From NCBI GenBank assembly GCA_020443075.1, contig JAGRIU010000029.1:1-64000 (forward strand): a DNA stretch of 64,000 nt. The letters run 5' to 3'. This DNA is from Alphaproteobacteria bacterium. Lineage in GTDB: Bacteria; Pseudomonadota; Alphaproteobacteria; Micavibrionales; Micavibrionaceae. The translations under genes and the position numbers were made by a program. Under the pieces are notes generated by a model. The model was not told where the DNA came from and did no database searches. It saw only the letters and a list, made by a program, of their open reading frames with translations. Every line of letters begins with the position of its first letter. Positions within the stretch are counted from its first letter, which is position 1. Shown one piece after another: positions 44,507 through 54,203 of the stretch.

Positions 44507-45124
44507 ATGCGCGATTACGATTTTCTTTTGATGCCCTTGGACAAGGTTTTCGACCATGATTATTTTCGCGAAGCCTTCCCTCGCCTTTCAAATTACTCGG
44601 GCGGCAACCTGACGGCTGTTCAAAACGCGCTTCGAGGGGATGGTTATTTTTATATCGGCGAAACACTCTGCGTAAGAGATATCGACCTCACAAAAACGCC
44701 GAAACTTGGACCAAGACTCAAAGGGCTTTTGCTTGCCGTATTAAACGCCAAGGGGTTTAAACCAGGGGAAATGTATAATGCTGATGGCAAGGCCGCCAGA
44801 CGGTTTGTTTTGCCCCGTGAGCGCGAGCATAAACTCGAGCAATTAACAGCCGCCGTGGAGCGGCTTAAGGCGGACGATCCGGAGGCGCCTTTCGGACAAA
44901 AGAAAGTTACGCTTCAGTGCGAGCTCTGCATTGATCCTGAAGGCATTATCGCCGTCGGAGGTATTGATGCCGCGTCTTTGACTCCGGAGTTTCTGAGACA
45001 GGTTGCACAAGGCCCTCATTTTAAAGAGGCTCTTATACACCTTCTTCTCGGGTTTGCGGCAGTGGCTTCCCAGCAAGGAAAAGCCGACCAGAACAATCCC
45101 GGCGCGCCCGAACCAAACAAATAA
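44507..45124 (+). CDS. Unknown protein divergent from recA
   Basis: A 205-residue soluble protein (MRDYDFLLMPLDKVFDHDYF). No motif was recognised. The middle is basic and helical (RREREHKLEQ-type charge pattern), a CELC pair occurs near residue 146, and the tail is Gln/Pro/Asn-rich. An AAAGGT lies before the ATG. It shares the intergenic region and SOS boxes with recA, which suggests, but does not show, DNA-damage control. It ends four bases before the opposing cckA stop. Confidence 0.6.
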   Translation: MRDYDFLLMPLDKVFDHDYFREAFPRLSNYSGGNLTAVQNALRGDGYFYIGETLCVRDIDLTKTPKLGPRLKGLLLAVLNAKGFKPGEMYNADGKAARRFVLPREREHKLEQLTAAVERLKADDPEAPFGQKKVTLQCELCIDPEGIIAVGGIDAASLTPEFLRQVAQGPHFKEALIHLLLGFAAVASQQGKADQNNPGAPEPNK

Positions 45125-45128
45125 AGTT

Positions 45129-47660
<2,532 letters not shown>

Positions 47661-47751
47661 AGCTTACAGAATGCCACAGTTTTCCAAAAGAGAACAAGAG
47701 GTTGGTGTTGTTACGCACATTTTTCAATGTATCGATATTTCTGTACACCCG

Positions 47752-48828
47752 TTACGTTTTCCGGCCGCGTTGCTTGAAGACGAAGGAGATGACTTCGGCG
47801 ACAGCTTTGTAATGGGCGGGGGGGATGAATTCGTCGATTTCGACCGTATCATACAGCGTGCGGGCCAGCGGTCTGTCTTCATACAGCAGAATGCCGTGTT
47901 CTTTGGCGACTTCACGGATACGCAGGGCGATTTCGTCGATGCCTTTGGCCACGCATTGCGGGGATTCCATGGTTTCGGGATCGTATTTGAGAGCGATGGA
48001 GAAGTGCGTCGGGTTGGTGATCACGACATCGGCGGTCGGCACGGCCTGCATCATGCGCTGGCGGGCTTTTTCGGAGCGGAGCTGGCGCAGGCGGGCGCGC
48101 ACATGCGGGTCGCCTTCGGTTTGTTTGTATTCGTCCTTGATTTCCTGCTTGCTCATGCGCATTTTCTTCATGTGTTCGTAGCGCTGATACAGCAGATCAA
48201 TCGCCGCCAACACCATGAGAACGACTAAAACGCCGATCATCATCTTGATCACCAGCAAGCGAATTTCGGTGAGCAGAACCGGCATGGGGGCTCCGATGAT
48301 ATGTTCGAGCTGGCCAAAGTAGGGATAGAGGATGATCACCCCGACCACGCCGATCAGCGATATTTTCAAGATCCCTTTGGCAAACTCCATCAACGCGCGT
48401 TTGGAGAAAAGCCTTGTAAAGCCTTTGATCGGGGAAATTTTGCTTAAGGCTGGCTTGATGGCTCCGGGGGCGAAAAGCGGGCCGACCTGAAGAAAGGGAG
48501 ACAAAAATGCCGCCAGCATTAAAAGGGCCAGCGGCATAAACATGACCAGAAGAACTTTCTTCAGCCCCTCGCCCAGCACAATGCCCATGCCGCCGGGCAT
48601 TTGCGATATGGAATCGGCACGCTCAATATAGGCTTTGAGGATTTCAAGCATATGATGAAAGAATGACGGGCTGAGCACCGCGACTAAAATAGTGGCGGCC
48701 AGCAATATGACCCAGTTATTGACCTCGCGCGAAAGGGCTACCTGGCCTTTTTTGCGGGCCTCCTCGATCTTTTTCGGGGTGGGGTCTTCGGTTTTCTGTG
48801 CGTCGTCGGTCTGGTCTTCTTCAGCCAT
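47752..48828 (-). CDS. flhB: Flagellar export apparatus protein FlhB
   Basis: A 358-residue inner-membrane component of the flagellar type III secretion system that switches export specificity from rod-hook to filament proteins. It has four membrane helices and a cytoplasmic domain with the autocleavage motif VVITNPTHFSIALKYDPE (cleavage between Asn and Pro). The last block PLARTLYDTVEIDEFIPP completes the domain. It is downstream of fliR in a run on the minus strand, separated by two intergenic repeats. A second FlhB-like domain is encoded at 51838-52206. Confidence 0.96.
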   Translation of the reverse strand: MAEEDQTDDAQKTEDPTPKKIEEARKKGQVALSREVNNWVILLAATILVAVLSPSFFHHMLEILKAYIERADSISQMPGGMGIVLGEGLKKVLLVMFMPLALLMLAAFLSPFLQVGPLFAPGAIKPALSKISPIKGFTRLFSKRALMEFAKGILKISLIGVVGVIILYPYFGQLEHIIGAPMPVLLTEIRLLVIKMMIGVLVVLMVLAAIDLLYQRYEHMKKMRMSKQEIKDEYKQTEGDPHVRARLRQLRSEKARQRMMQAVPTADVVITNPTHFSIALKYDPETMESPQCVAKGIDEIALRIREVAKEHGILLYEDRPLARTLYDTVEIDEFIPPAHYKAVAEVISFVFKQRGRKT

Positions 48829-48840
48829 GAGTCCATTTTA

Positions 48841-48857
48841 AACGCGAAGACGCAAAG
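48841..48857. repeat. CGCGAAG-CGCAAAG repeat, copy 2
   Basis: AACGCGAAGACGCAAAG, one mismatch from the reverse complement of 41554-41570. The following bases AGGCGAAGAG may extend it. It lies in the flhB-fliR gap. Confidence 0.6.
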
Positions 48858-48880
48858 AGGCGAAGAGAATTTTCGTTTTA

Positions 48881-48961
48881 AACCGCAGATGGACACGGAT
48901 AAACACAGATCGCCTTAATATTTAAGAACAAATCCGCGTCTATCGGCGTTCATCTGTGGTT
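48881..48961. repeat. Imperfect inverted repeat in the fliR-flhB gap
   Basis: AACCGCAGATG at the left end is the near-complement of CATCTGTGGTT at the right end; inside, ACACGGATAAACACAGAT is partly matched by ATCCGCGTCTATCGGCGT. The layout is that of a REP-type element. No second copy was found in the window. Confidence 0.65.
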
Positions 48962-48966
48962 TTTTA

Positions 48967-49746
48967 TTATCCTCCGGCGGCCGAGAGGAAAAAGACCATG
49001 CCTTGCTGAAACTGGCCCAGCCAGTACATCATCGCTGCCGAAAGCGTCATGGATAGCGCAGTCAGGGCGATGATGATCTGTATCGGCAGAGCCATAATGA
49101 AGACCTGCACTTGCGGCATTAAACGTCCGAGCACGCCCATGCCCACGTAAATCAGCAGTGTCAAAAGCAAAAACGGTGAGGCGACTTTAACGCCGACGGC
49201 AAAACTCGCAGAGACGGCGCGAGCAAAGAATTCCGCGACCGAGCCGATATCGGGCACAGAGCCAAGCGGGAAAAGTTCATAGCTTTCGACAATGCCCATA
49301 AAGAGAAGGTGGTGCATATCGGTCACCAGCAGGATCAGCACACCGGTCATCGACATAAAAGCGCCGACCAGCGAACCTTGCGCTGCCAGAGAGGGGTTGA
49401 AGAGCTGGGCGTTTCCAAGGCCCGAAGCAATGGAGATCACCATCCCGGCCGTGTCCATGGCGGTCATAAAGACCCGCGCCAGCGTACCGAAGAAAAGACC
49501 GATCACAAATTCCATCATAATCAGCGTAAACATCCCCAGCGTAGAGGGCAAAGGATTGGGGATATAAGGCATAATGAGTGGAAACAGGACAAACGATAGC
49601 GCCGCGGCGACATGCAAGCGCACGCGGGCCGTTACAAACGAATCGCCGACGCCGGGCATGATCATAATCGCCGAGCCCAGTCTTACGAAGGTCAGAGCAA
49701 AGGCGAAAACGCCGGTGGTGAGAAATTGTTCAAGGGCCGATTCCAT
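48967..49746 (-). CDS. fliR: Flagellar export apparatus protein FliR
   Basis: A 259-residue membrane protein of the flagellar type III export gate, which with FliP and FliQ forms the helical core. Family features are ALTFVRLGSAIMIMPGVGD, PLPSTLGMFTLIMMEFVIGLFFG and the late ALPIQIIIALTALSMTLS. It precedes flhB on the minus strand and follows fliQ, the standard order. Confidence 0.95.
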   Translation of the reverse strand: MESALEQFLTTGVFAFALTFVRLGSAIMIMPGVGDSFVTARVRLHVAAALSFVLFPLIMPYIPNPLPSTLGMFTLIMMEFVIGLFFGTLARVFMTAMDTAGMVISIASGLGNAQLFNPSLAAQGSLVGAFMSMTGVLILLVTDMHHLLFMGIVESYELFPLGSVPDIGSVAEFFARAVSASFAVGVKVASPFLLLTLLIYVGMGVLGRLMPQVQVFIMALPIQIIIALTALSMTLSAAMMYWLGQFQQGMVFFLSAAGG

Positions 49747-49747
49747 C

Positions 49748-49833
49748 TTTCGTTATTCGCTTTTCGTTACTCGTTTTTTCGTGGGCCGTCGTTTGTTTCT
49801 CGTGGATCGTTTCTCGTCATTTTACGAATAACG
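49748..49833. repeat. Imperfect inverted repeat in the fliQ-fliR gap
   Basis: CGTTATTCG (49751-49759) and CGAATAACG (49825-49833) are perfect 9-base arms; the outer flanks add TTT against AGA with one mismatch. The interior is made of TCGTTnCTCGT-like short units. It interrupts what is otherwise a tight operon. Confidence 0.6.
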
Positions 49834-49849
49834 AGAGACGAAAAACACC

Positions 49850-50116
49850 CTACCCTAGTCCGATCATCCGGTCAGCCAGTTCCTGCATGAAGATGACCAG
49901 CGTTTGCATCATCGAGGGCAGAAAGACGAACATGGCCAGCAAAATCGCCAGAATTTTCGGCACGAAGACCAGCGTGATTTCCTGAATTTGCGTCAAGGCC
50001 TGCACCAGCGCGATCGACACGCCGACAACAAGGCCAATCAACAGAATCGGTGCGCCGATCTGGATGGAGATCAGCAGGGCTTGGCGGGCGATTTCGATGA
50101 CTTCGGTCTCGTTCAT
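49850..50116 (-). CDS. fliQ: Flagellar export apparatus protein FliQ
   Basis: An 88-residue protein with two membrane helices (ALLISIQIGAPILLIGLVVGVSIALVQALTQIQE, ILAILLAMFVFLPSMMQTLV) that forms part of the export gate. The conserved QALTQIQEITLVFVPKI stretch is intact. Normal family length. Between fliR and a plus-strand small gene on the fliE side. Confidence 0.96.
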   Translation of the reverse strand: MNETEVIEIARQALLISIQIGAPILLIGLVVGVSIALVQALTQIQEITLVFVPKILAILLAMFVFLPSMMQTLVIFMQELADRMIGLG

Positions 50117-50234
50117 GGTGTCGATTATAAAGCCAGTCTACTGCTTGATAAAAGGATTCGTTAGAAACTTATCCCCTTGCTTTCAACATTTATTTTTCGT
50201 AAAAAAACACCGCAAGCACAAGAGGAGACTAAAA

Positions 50235-50462
50235 ATGGACCACGTATACATCACACCGGAGATGATTGAGATTTTACAAGAAGACTTCGACAAAGCGCAC
50301 AGCCGTGATCGCGCCGTGATCGTTCAGGCGTTGGCAACCGCAGAACTTTCCAATCGTGTCAATGAATTAAGGGCATTCCTTGAAGAGGCTGGAGAGCTTT
50401 TAGATAGAGTGTCTAAAGACGTGCCTGAATCCGATATGCCGCAGGGCGGTTCACCTGCTTAA
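50235..50462 (+). CDS. Small protein inserted opposite the flagellar run
   Basis: A 75-residue helical, acidic protein (MDHVYITPEMIEILQEDF) with AGAGGAG before its ATG. It runs opposite to the flgB-flhB genes, in the gap between fliE and fliQ, and its stop overlaps the fliE stop by four bases. No family was recognised. Its strand and position suggest it was added to the region rather than being a native part of it. Confidence 0.55.
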   Translation: MDHVYITPEMIEILQEDFDKAHSRDRAVIVQALATAELSNRVNELRAFLEEAGELLDRVSKDVPESDMPQGGSPA

Positions 50463-50779
50463 ATCGGCATGCGCATGATTTCCTGATACGCGCCGATGAG
50501 GCGGTCGCGCACGGCGACGACGGTTTGCAGGGTCAATTCGGCAGAGGAGACGGCCTGGACGACGTCGGTAATATCGGCTTCGCCGGTCACGGCTCTGGCC
50601 GACATCTCTTCACTGGCGTGCAGCGTGTCTATGCTGTCGCGGACCTTGTCTTTGAGAAAATCGGAAAAAGAGACACCGCCACTGCCCTCGCCAGAGTCCG
50701 TTTCTCCGGAGCGACCCGATATGTTCGAGGTGTTGCCGTAAGCGCGGGCGGCAATGCTGGGGTCTATAATTCTGTCCAT
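50459..50779 (-). CDS. fliE: Flagellar hook-basal body complex protein FliE
   Basis: A 106-residue rod adaptor protein joining the MS ring to the rod. The C-terminal conserved block EADITDVVQAVSSAELTLQTVVAVRDRLIGAYQEIMRMPI is the family signature. The N-terminal Ser/Gly-rich part is variable. It lies downstream of flgC, separated by a repeat hairpin. Confidence 0.95.
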   Translation of the reverse strand: MDRIIDPSIAARAYGNTSNISGRSGETDSGEGSGGVSFSDFLKDKVRDSIDTLHASEEMSARAVTGEADITDVVQAVSSAELTLQTVVAVRDRLIGAYQEIMRMPI

Positions 50780-50810
50780 GGCTTAATTCCTCTTTTTACA
50801 ATTCTATCAT

Positions 50811-50824
50811 ACAAAACGTTTTGT
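50811..50824. repeat. 14-bp perfect palindrome upstream of fliE
   Basis: ACAAAACGTTTTGT reads the same on both strands. It is 32 bases upstream of the fliE start, where a DNA-binding regulator could act. It could equally be chance. Confidence 0.35.
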
Positions 50825-50840
50825 GCCATCTCCTTAGTGG

Positions 50841-50860
50841 ATCCCCGTCTTCGCGGGGAT
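50841..50860. repeat. Hairpin repeat in the flgC-fliE gap
   Basis: ATCCCCG (50841-50847) pairs with CGGGGAT (50854-50860) around the loop TCTTCG. The surrounding GTGG...GACGGG is typical of dispersed GATCCCCG-type bacterial hairpins. No T tract follows, so it is not a classic terminator. Confidence 0.6.
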
Positions 50861-50873
50861 GACGGGAGATGTG

Positions 50874-51296
50874 TTAAGCGCTGCGCAGTAAATCAATCGT
50901 GCGGTTCATCATTGTCCGTGCTTGTTCGATCATTCCGAGGTTGGCCTCGTAGGAGCGCTGGGCTTCGCGGATATCCGTCAGTTCCAGAAGGCTGTTGACG
51001 TTAGGCATCTTCACATAGCCTTCTTCGTCGGCCGCCGGATGGTCGGGCATATATTTTACCGGGAACGGTTTCGTGTAATCTTCGCTAATTTTATCTACTT
51101 CGACCAGTTTAATCCCCAGTTCGCGGTCGAGCTGGTTTTTGAAGCTGATATTCTGGCGGCGGTAAGGATCGGAGCCCGGCGTGTCGCCTGTGGTATCCGA
51201 ATTGGCCACGTTTTCCGTGATAACGCGGATACGCGCGCCTTGCGCCCGCATACCCATCGCCGAGATTTTCATTGCATTGAGAATTTCAGAGCTCAT
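50874..51296 (-). CDS. flgC: Flagellar basal-body rod protein FlgC
   Basis: A 140-residue proximal rod subunit exported by the flagellar secretion system. The N-terminal rod motif reads ISAMGMRAQGARIRVITENVANSDTTGDTPG; the C-terminal motif is ELTDIREAQRSYEANLGMIEQARTMMNRTIDLL. It follows flgB by 20 bases on the minus strand. Confidence 0.96.
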   Translation of the reverse strand: MSSEILNAMKISAMGMRAQGARIRVITENVANSDTTGDTPGSDPYRRQNISFKNQLDRELGIKLVEVDKISEDYTKPFPVKYMPDHPAADEEGYVKMPNVNSLLELTDIREAQRSYEANLGMIEQARTMMNRTIDLLRSA

Positions 51297-51316
51297 GATT
51301 GTGTCTCCCTACTTCA

Positions 51317-51754
51317 CTATTGCTGGCCACGGCCCAATGCCGTTTTGATGAGGCCCATATTTTTTTGCATCAGATTGACCATCAGGTTGTAATCCAGGAC
51401 CGTCTGGTTTGAGTTAATAAGCTGTTCTTCTATGATGACGGCGTTACCGGCCGGCGCGACTTCGTAAGTGTCTTTTTGTTTCTTCTCTTGCGCTTTTTGA
51501 ACCTGTCCCTCTTCAGAGATATGGCCGGATTGTGTGAGGCTTAGCTGCACACTTGCAGGCGTGGCCGCTGCGCCTGCACCGGGGCGTGAAATTTCTTTCA
51601 GCACGCTGGAAAAATCTGCCTTTACGAGGTCTTGCGGGCGGTATCCTGGGGTATCGGAGTTGGAAATATTCTGCGCAATCACACGCTGGCGCTGGTTGAG
51701 ATAATCCATTTTCGCGCCAATGGCTTTAAAAAGTACAAGATTTTCTGCCGTCAT
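51317..51754 (-). CDS. flgB: Flagellar basal-body rod protein FlgB
   Basis: A 145-residue proximal rod subunit. The N-terminal block has LNQRQRVIAQNISNSDTPGYRPQDL. It is the first gene of the minus-strand run flgB-flgC-fliE-fliQ-fliR-flhB-cckA. It is divergent from the plus-strand FlhB-like gene; the 70-odd bases between them should hold both promoters, though no clear sigma-54 or CtrA site was found there. Confidence 0.95.
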   Translation of the reverse strand: MTAENLVLFKAIGAKMDYLNQRQRVIAQNISNSDTPGYRPQDLVKADFSSVLKEISRPGAGAAATPASVQLSLTQSGHISEEGQVQKAQEKKQKDTYEVAPAGNAVIIEEQLINSNQTVLDYNLMVNLMQKNMGLIKTALGRGQQ

Positions 51755-51837
51755 TGTTTTATACCTTACTTTGTGTGTGGCCCTTGTTTTTGATCTTTCG
51801 GGCCTTTTGAAAATAGATATGCATGGGGCGTGCCAAA

Positions 51838-52206
51838 ATGGTCGATATTTACGATGACGGGCATAAAAAAGACCCTAAAGACGACCTAAGACCTTTAAAT
51901 ATAAAGAAAAAATCTGCGCGGCAGACCGCGGTGGCCCTGCAGGAGTCCGAAACGCTCGGGGACGCGCCGGTTATAACGGCGGCGGGGCGGGGAAAAATTG
52001 CCGAGCAGATCATTAAGCTGGCCTTCGAAAACGGCATAAATGTGCGCGAAGACAGCACTTTGGCCGAAATGCTGGCAGCGATCGAGCTGGACAGCCCTAT
52101 TCCATCGGAAGCGTTCATGGCGGTGGCGGAAATTTTATCCTATGTTTACCGCGCCAACGGAAAGCCCGATCCCTTTAATGTGTCTTTAGAAGGTGATAAG
52201 GGATAA
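51838..52206 (+). CDS. Free-standing FlhB C-terminal-domain homologue (FlhX-like)
   Basis: A 122-residue soluble protein. From about residue 30 it follows the FlhB cytoplasmic domain: TAVALQESETLGDAPVITAAGRGKIAEQIIKLAFENGINVREDSTLAEMLAAIELDSPIPSEAFMAVAEILSYVYR corresponds in order to FlhB's VAL...AKG...IREVAKEHGI...PLARTLYD-VEIDEFIPP...AEVISFVF. The NPTH cleavage site is absent, because the equivalent segment begins later. Such FlhX proteins are known to substitute for or modulate FlhB. It starts a plus-strand group with fliO and fliP. ATGs at 51823 and 51838 are both possible. Confidence 0.85.
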   Translation: MVDIYDDGHKKDPKDDLRPLNIKKKSARQTAVALQESETLGDAPVITAAGRGKIAEQIIKLAFENGINVREDSTLAEMLAAIELDSPIPSEAFMAVAEILSYVYRANGKPDPFNVSLEGDKG

Positions 52207-52210
52207 AGGC

Positions 52211-52477
52211 ATGGCCGATCCGCTTTATAAACGTCTGGAGGATATGCGCGGCGCTGTCGAGGATGCGCAGGCGCAGATCGAGCGCGGGCGGCTGGTGGAT
52301 TTGCCCTCGCTGGAGCGTGATGCGGCGTATTTATGCGATCAGGTCAAACGGCTGGAACCTGCGCGGGCGCGGGACTTGCAAGCCGAGTTGGCGGAATTGA
52401 TTTCGGCTTTGGACGATTTAGCGCTGGCGTTGGAGCGTTTTAGAAACGCAAAACAGGCTGAAAAACAGGAAGGATAA
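52211..52477 (+). CDS. Small coiled-coil protein in the fliOP group, unknown
   Basis: An 88-residue helical protein (MADPLYKRLEDMRGAVEDAQAQIERG) with AAGGGATAAAGG before the ATG at 52211. It lies four bases after the FlhX-like stop and a few bases before fliO. The all-helical, heptad-like pattern fits a chaperone or adaptor of export substrates, but no family was recognised. The position suggests a flagellar role. Confidence 0.6.
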   Translation: MADPLYKRLEDMRGAVEDAQAQIERGRLVDLPSLERDAAYLCDQVKRLEPARARDLQAELAELISALDDLALALERFRNAKQAEKQEG

Positions 52478-52481
52478 ATTT

Positions 52482-52793
52482 GTGGAACCTTCAGTGGATA
52501 ATTCCGGGATGATGTTAGAGCTTTTGAAGATGGGCGCGGCGCTGTTGTTTGTGCTGGGGCTGATGGGGGCGCTTGTTCTGGTGCTCAAGAAGCTGGGGCT
52601 GGCCAATCCGGCGCCGATCACGCGCGGGGACAAGCGATTGAAGATTGTGGAGTCTGTGCCGTTGGATGCGCGGCGGCGGTTGATGCTGATTCAGCGCGAT
52701 GACGTGCAACATCTGGTGATATGTGGGCAAAACGGTGAAACGGTCGTTGAAACGGGGATTAAGTCACTGGATAATGAGGATCATGCAGAGTAG
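52482..52793 (+). CDS. fliO: Flagellar biosynthesis protein FliO
   Basis: A 103-residue membrane protein that helps assemble the FliP ring. A single helix (LLKMGAALLFVLGLMGALVLVLKKLG) is followed by a short conserved cytoplasmic domain (KRLKIVESVPLDARRRLMLIQRDDVQHLVICG). The start is GTG at 52482. It overlaps fliP by about 20 bases. FliO is poorly conserved but its place before fliP is diagnostic. Confidence 0.87.
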   Translation: MEPSVDNSGMMLELLKMGAALLFVLGLMGALVLVLKKLGLANPAPITRGDKRLKIVESVPLDARRRLMLIQRDDVQHLVICGQNGETVVETGIKSLDNEDHAE

Positions 52794-53550
52794 ATTCGCC
52801 CTTCTTGTCCTGATTGCTTTTGCGGCTTTGATATGGCCGGATGCGGCGCATGCCCAAGCGATCAGCATTGATCTGGGCGGGGAAGGATCGGGCACGGTGA
52901 CGGGCCGCGTCGTGCAGATGGTTGTGCTTTTGACCGTGCTGTCTCTTGCGCCGTCAATCCTGATCATGATGACGAGCTTTACGCGGATTATCGTCGTGCT
53001 GTCGTTTCTGCGGACCGCGATCGGGATCCAGCAAACCCCACCCAATACGGTGATGATTTCTCTGGCGATGTTTTTGACGCTGTTTATCATGGCGCCAACG
53101 CTGCAAGCCTCCTACGAGAGCGGGATTGTCCCGTTGATGAGCGAGGATATCGACGAGGTCACAGCGTTCGAGCGCGGGGTCGAGCCGTTCAAGGCGTTTA
53201 TGCTCAAGCATGTGCGGCAGCAGGATTTAGAGCTCTTTATGGAGCTGAGCAAAACCGCGCCGCCGAAAGAGGCTATGCAAACGCCGCTTCAGGTCGTTAT
53301 TCCCTCTTTCATGATTTCGGAGCTGCGGCGCGCGTTCGAGATCGGATTTATGCTGTTTTTGCCGTTTTTGATTATCGATCTGGTCACAGCCTCAATCTTG
53401 ATGTCGATGGGGATGATGATGCTGCCGCCCATTACGGTGTCCTTGCCGTTCAAGATTATTTTCTTTGTACTGGTGGATGGTTGGTATTTGATTGCCGGAT
53501 CACTGATCCGCAGTTTCGATCCGACGACCCTGCCCGGCCCCGGAGGTTAA
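52774..53550 (+). CDS. fliP: Flagellar export apparatus protein FliP
   Basis: A roughly 258-residue core protein of the flagellar export gate with a cleavable signal peptide (ALLVLIAFAALIWPDAAHA). It has four membrane segments and the conserved stretches SLAPSILIMMTSFTRIIVVLSFLR, MFLTLFIMAPT, VIPSFMISELRRAFEIGFMLFLPFLIIDLV and PFKIIFFVLVDGW. In-frame ATGs at 52774 and 52783 are both plausible. Its stop overlaps the opposing gene by four bases. Confidence 0.95.
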   Translation: MRIMQSRFALLVLIAFAALIWPDAAHAQAISIDLGGEGSGTVTGRVVQMVVLLTVLSLAPSILIMMTSFTRIIVVLSFLRTAIGIQQTPPNTVMISLAMFLTLFIMAPTLQASYESGIVPLMSEDIDEVTAFERGVEPFKAFMLKHVRQQDLELFMELSKTAPPKEAMQTPLQVVIPSFMISELRRAFEIGFMLFLPFLIIDLVTASILMSMGMMMLPPITVSLPFKIIFFVLVDGWYLIAGSLIRSFDPTTLPGPGG

Positions 53551-54095
53551 GCCGGCCTGAATGGCGGCGGGGTCAAGGTCGGGCTTACAGACGCCACAGG
53601 GTTTTTCTGTATACTTGCTTCGCTCTGCAGCAAATGGGCGTTGTTTGCCCTTTCTATAGCGCGATCAAGAGCTTCGCGCATTTTATCTCCAATCGTCTTA
53701 AAAGCGTTCGGAACTTCTTTTGTTTTCCCCAACGTGACATCGCCTGCGTATTCCTTAGCGTATTCTTTTATTGTATCACCCTCGATTTCCCGATCCATTT
53801 CCCCAATAATCTCATGAAGTTTTTCTTTTATTAATTGATCGGCGTTTTCCTGTGCACCGACGTCCTTTACGAAGTCAATCAGTTCTCCTAATTTTTCTTC
53901 GGCCAATTCGACGTCGTGGCGAATCATTTCCTCGACGTCGAGCTTTAACATCACGGGATCTTCGACCATCACTTTTTTGATATTGCGCTCTTCTTGGGCG
54001 GTCAGTCTGATATTCTCGCTCATCGTCAGATACACATCGCGGGCAGCGCGATCCAGATCGCCTTCCAGCGCTCGTCTTATATCGCCATCAACCAT
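53547..54095 (-). CDS. Helical cytosolic protein, unknown
   Basis: A 182-residue, strongly charged helical protein (MVDGDIRRALEGDLDRAARDVYL). No signal, membrane segment or motif. A proline-rich tail ends the sequence. It is the last gene behind the AMIN/TPR-like gene on the minus strand, separated by a 108-base AT-rich gap, and ends convergent with fliP. No family was recognised. Confidence 0.6.
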   Translation of the reverse strand: MVDGDIRRALEGDLDRAARDVYLTMSENIRLTAQEERNIKKVMVEDPVMLKLDVEEMIRHDVELAEEKLGELIDFVKDVGAQENADQLIKEKLHEIIGEMDREIEGDTIKEYAKEYAGDVTLGKTKEVPNAFKTIGDKMREALDRAIERANNAHLLQSEASIQKNPVASVSPTLTPPPFRPA

Positions 54096-54203
54096 TACCG
54101 CTCTCTTTCTTGCCCCTGTGCGTTGTTCGCATAGTTTAAAATTTCTTCATATTTTTATATGAAAAACTTAATATTTTGTGAATTTTATGGTGAAAATACC
54201 GTT

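Noticed and set aside
54168..54182. TTAA-N7-TGAA near the AMIN/TPR gene considered as CtrA box
   Set aside because: One half-site is imperfect, and it sits behind the gene rather than before a flagellar start.
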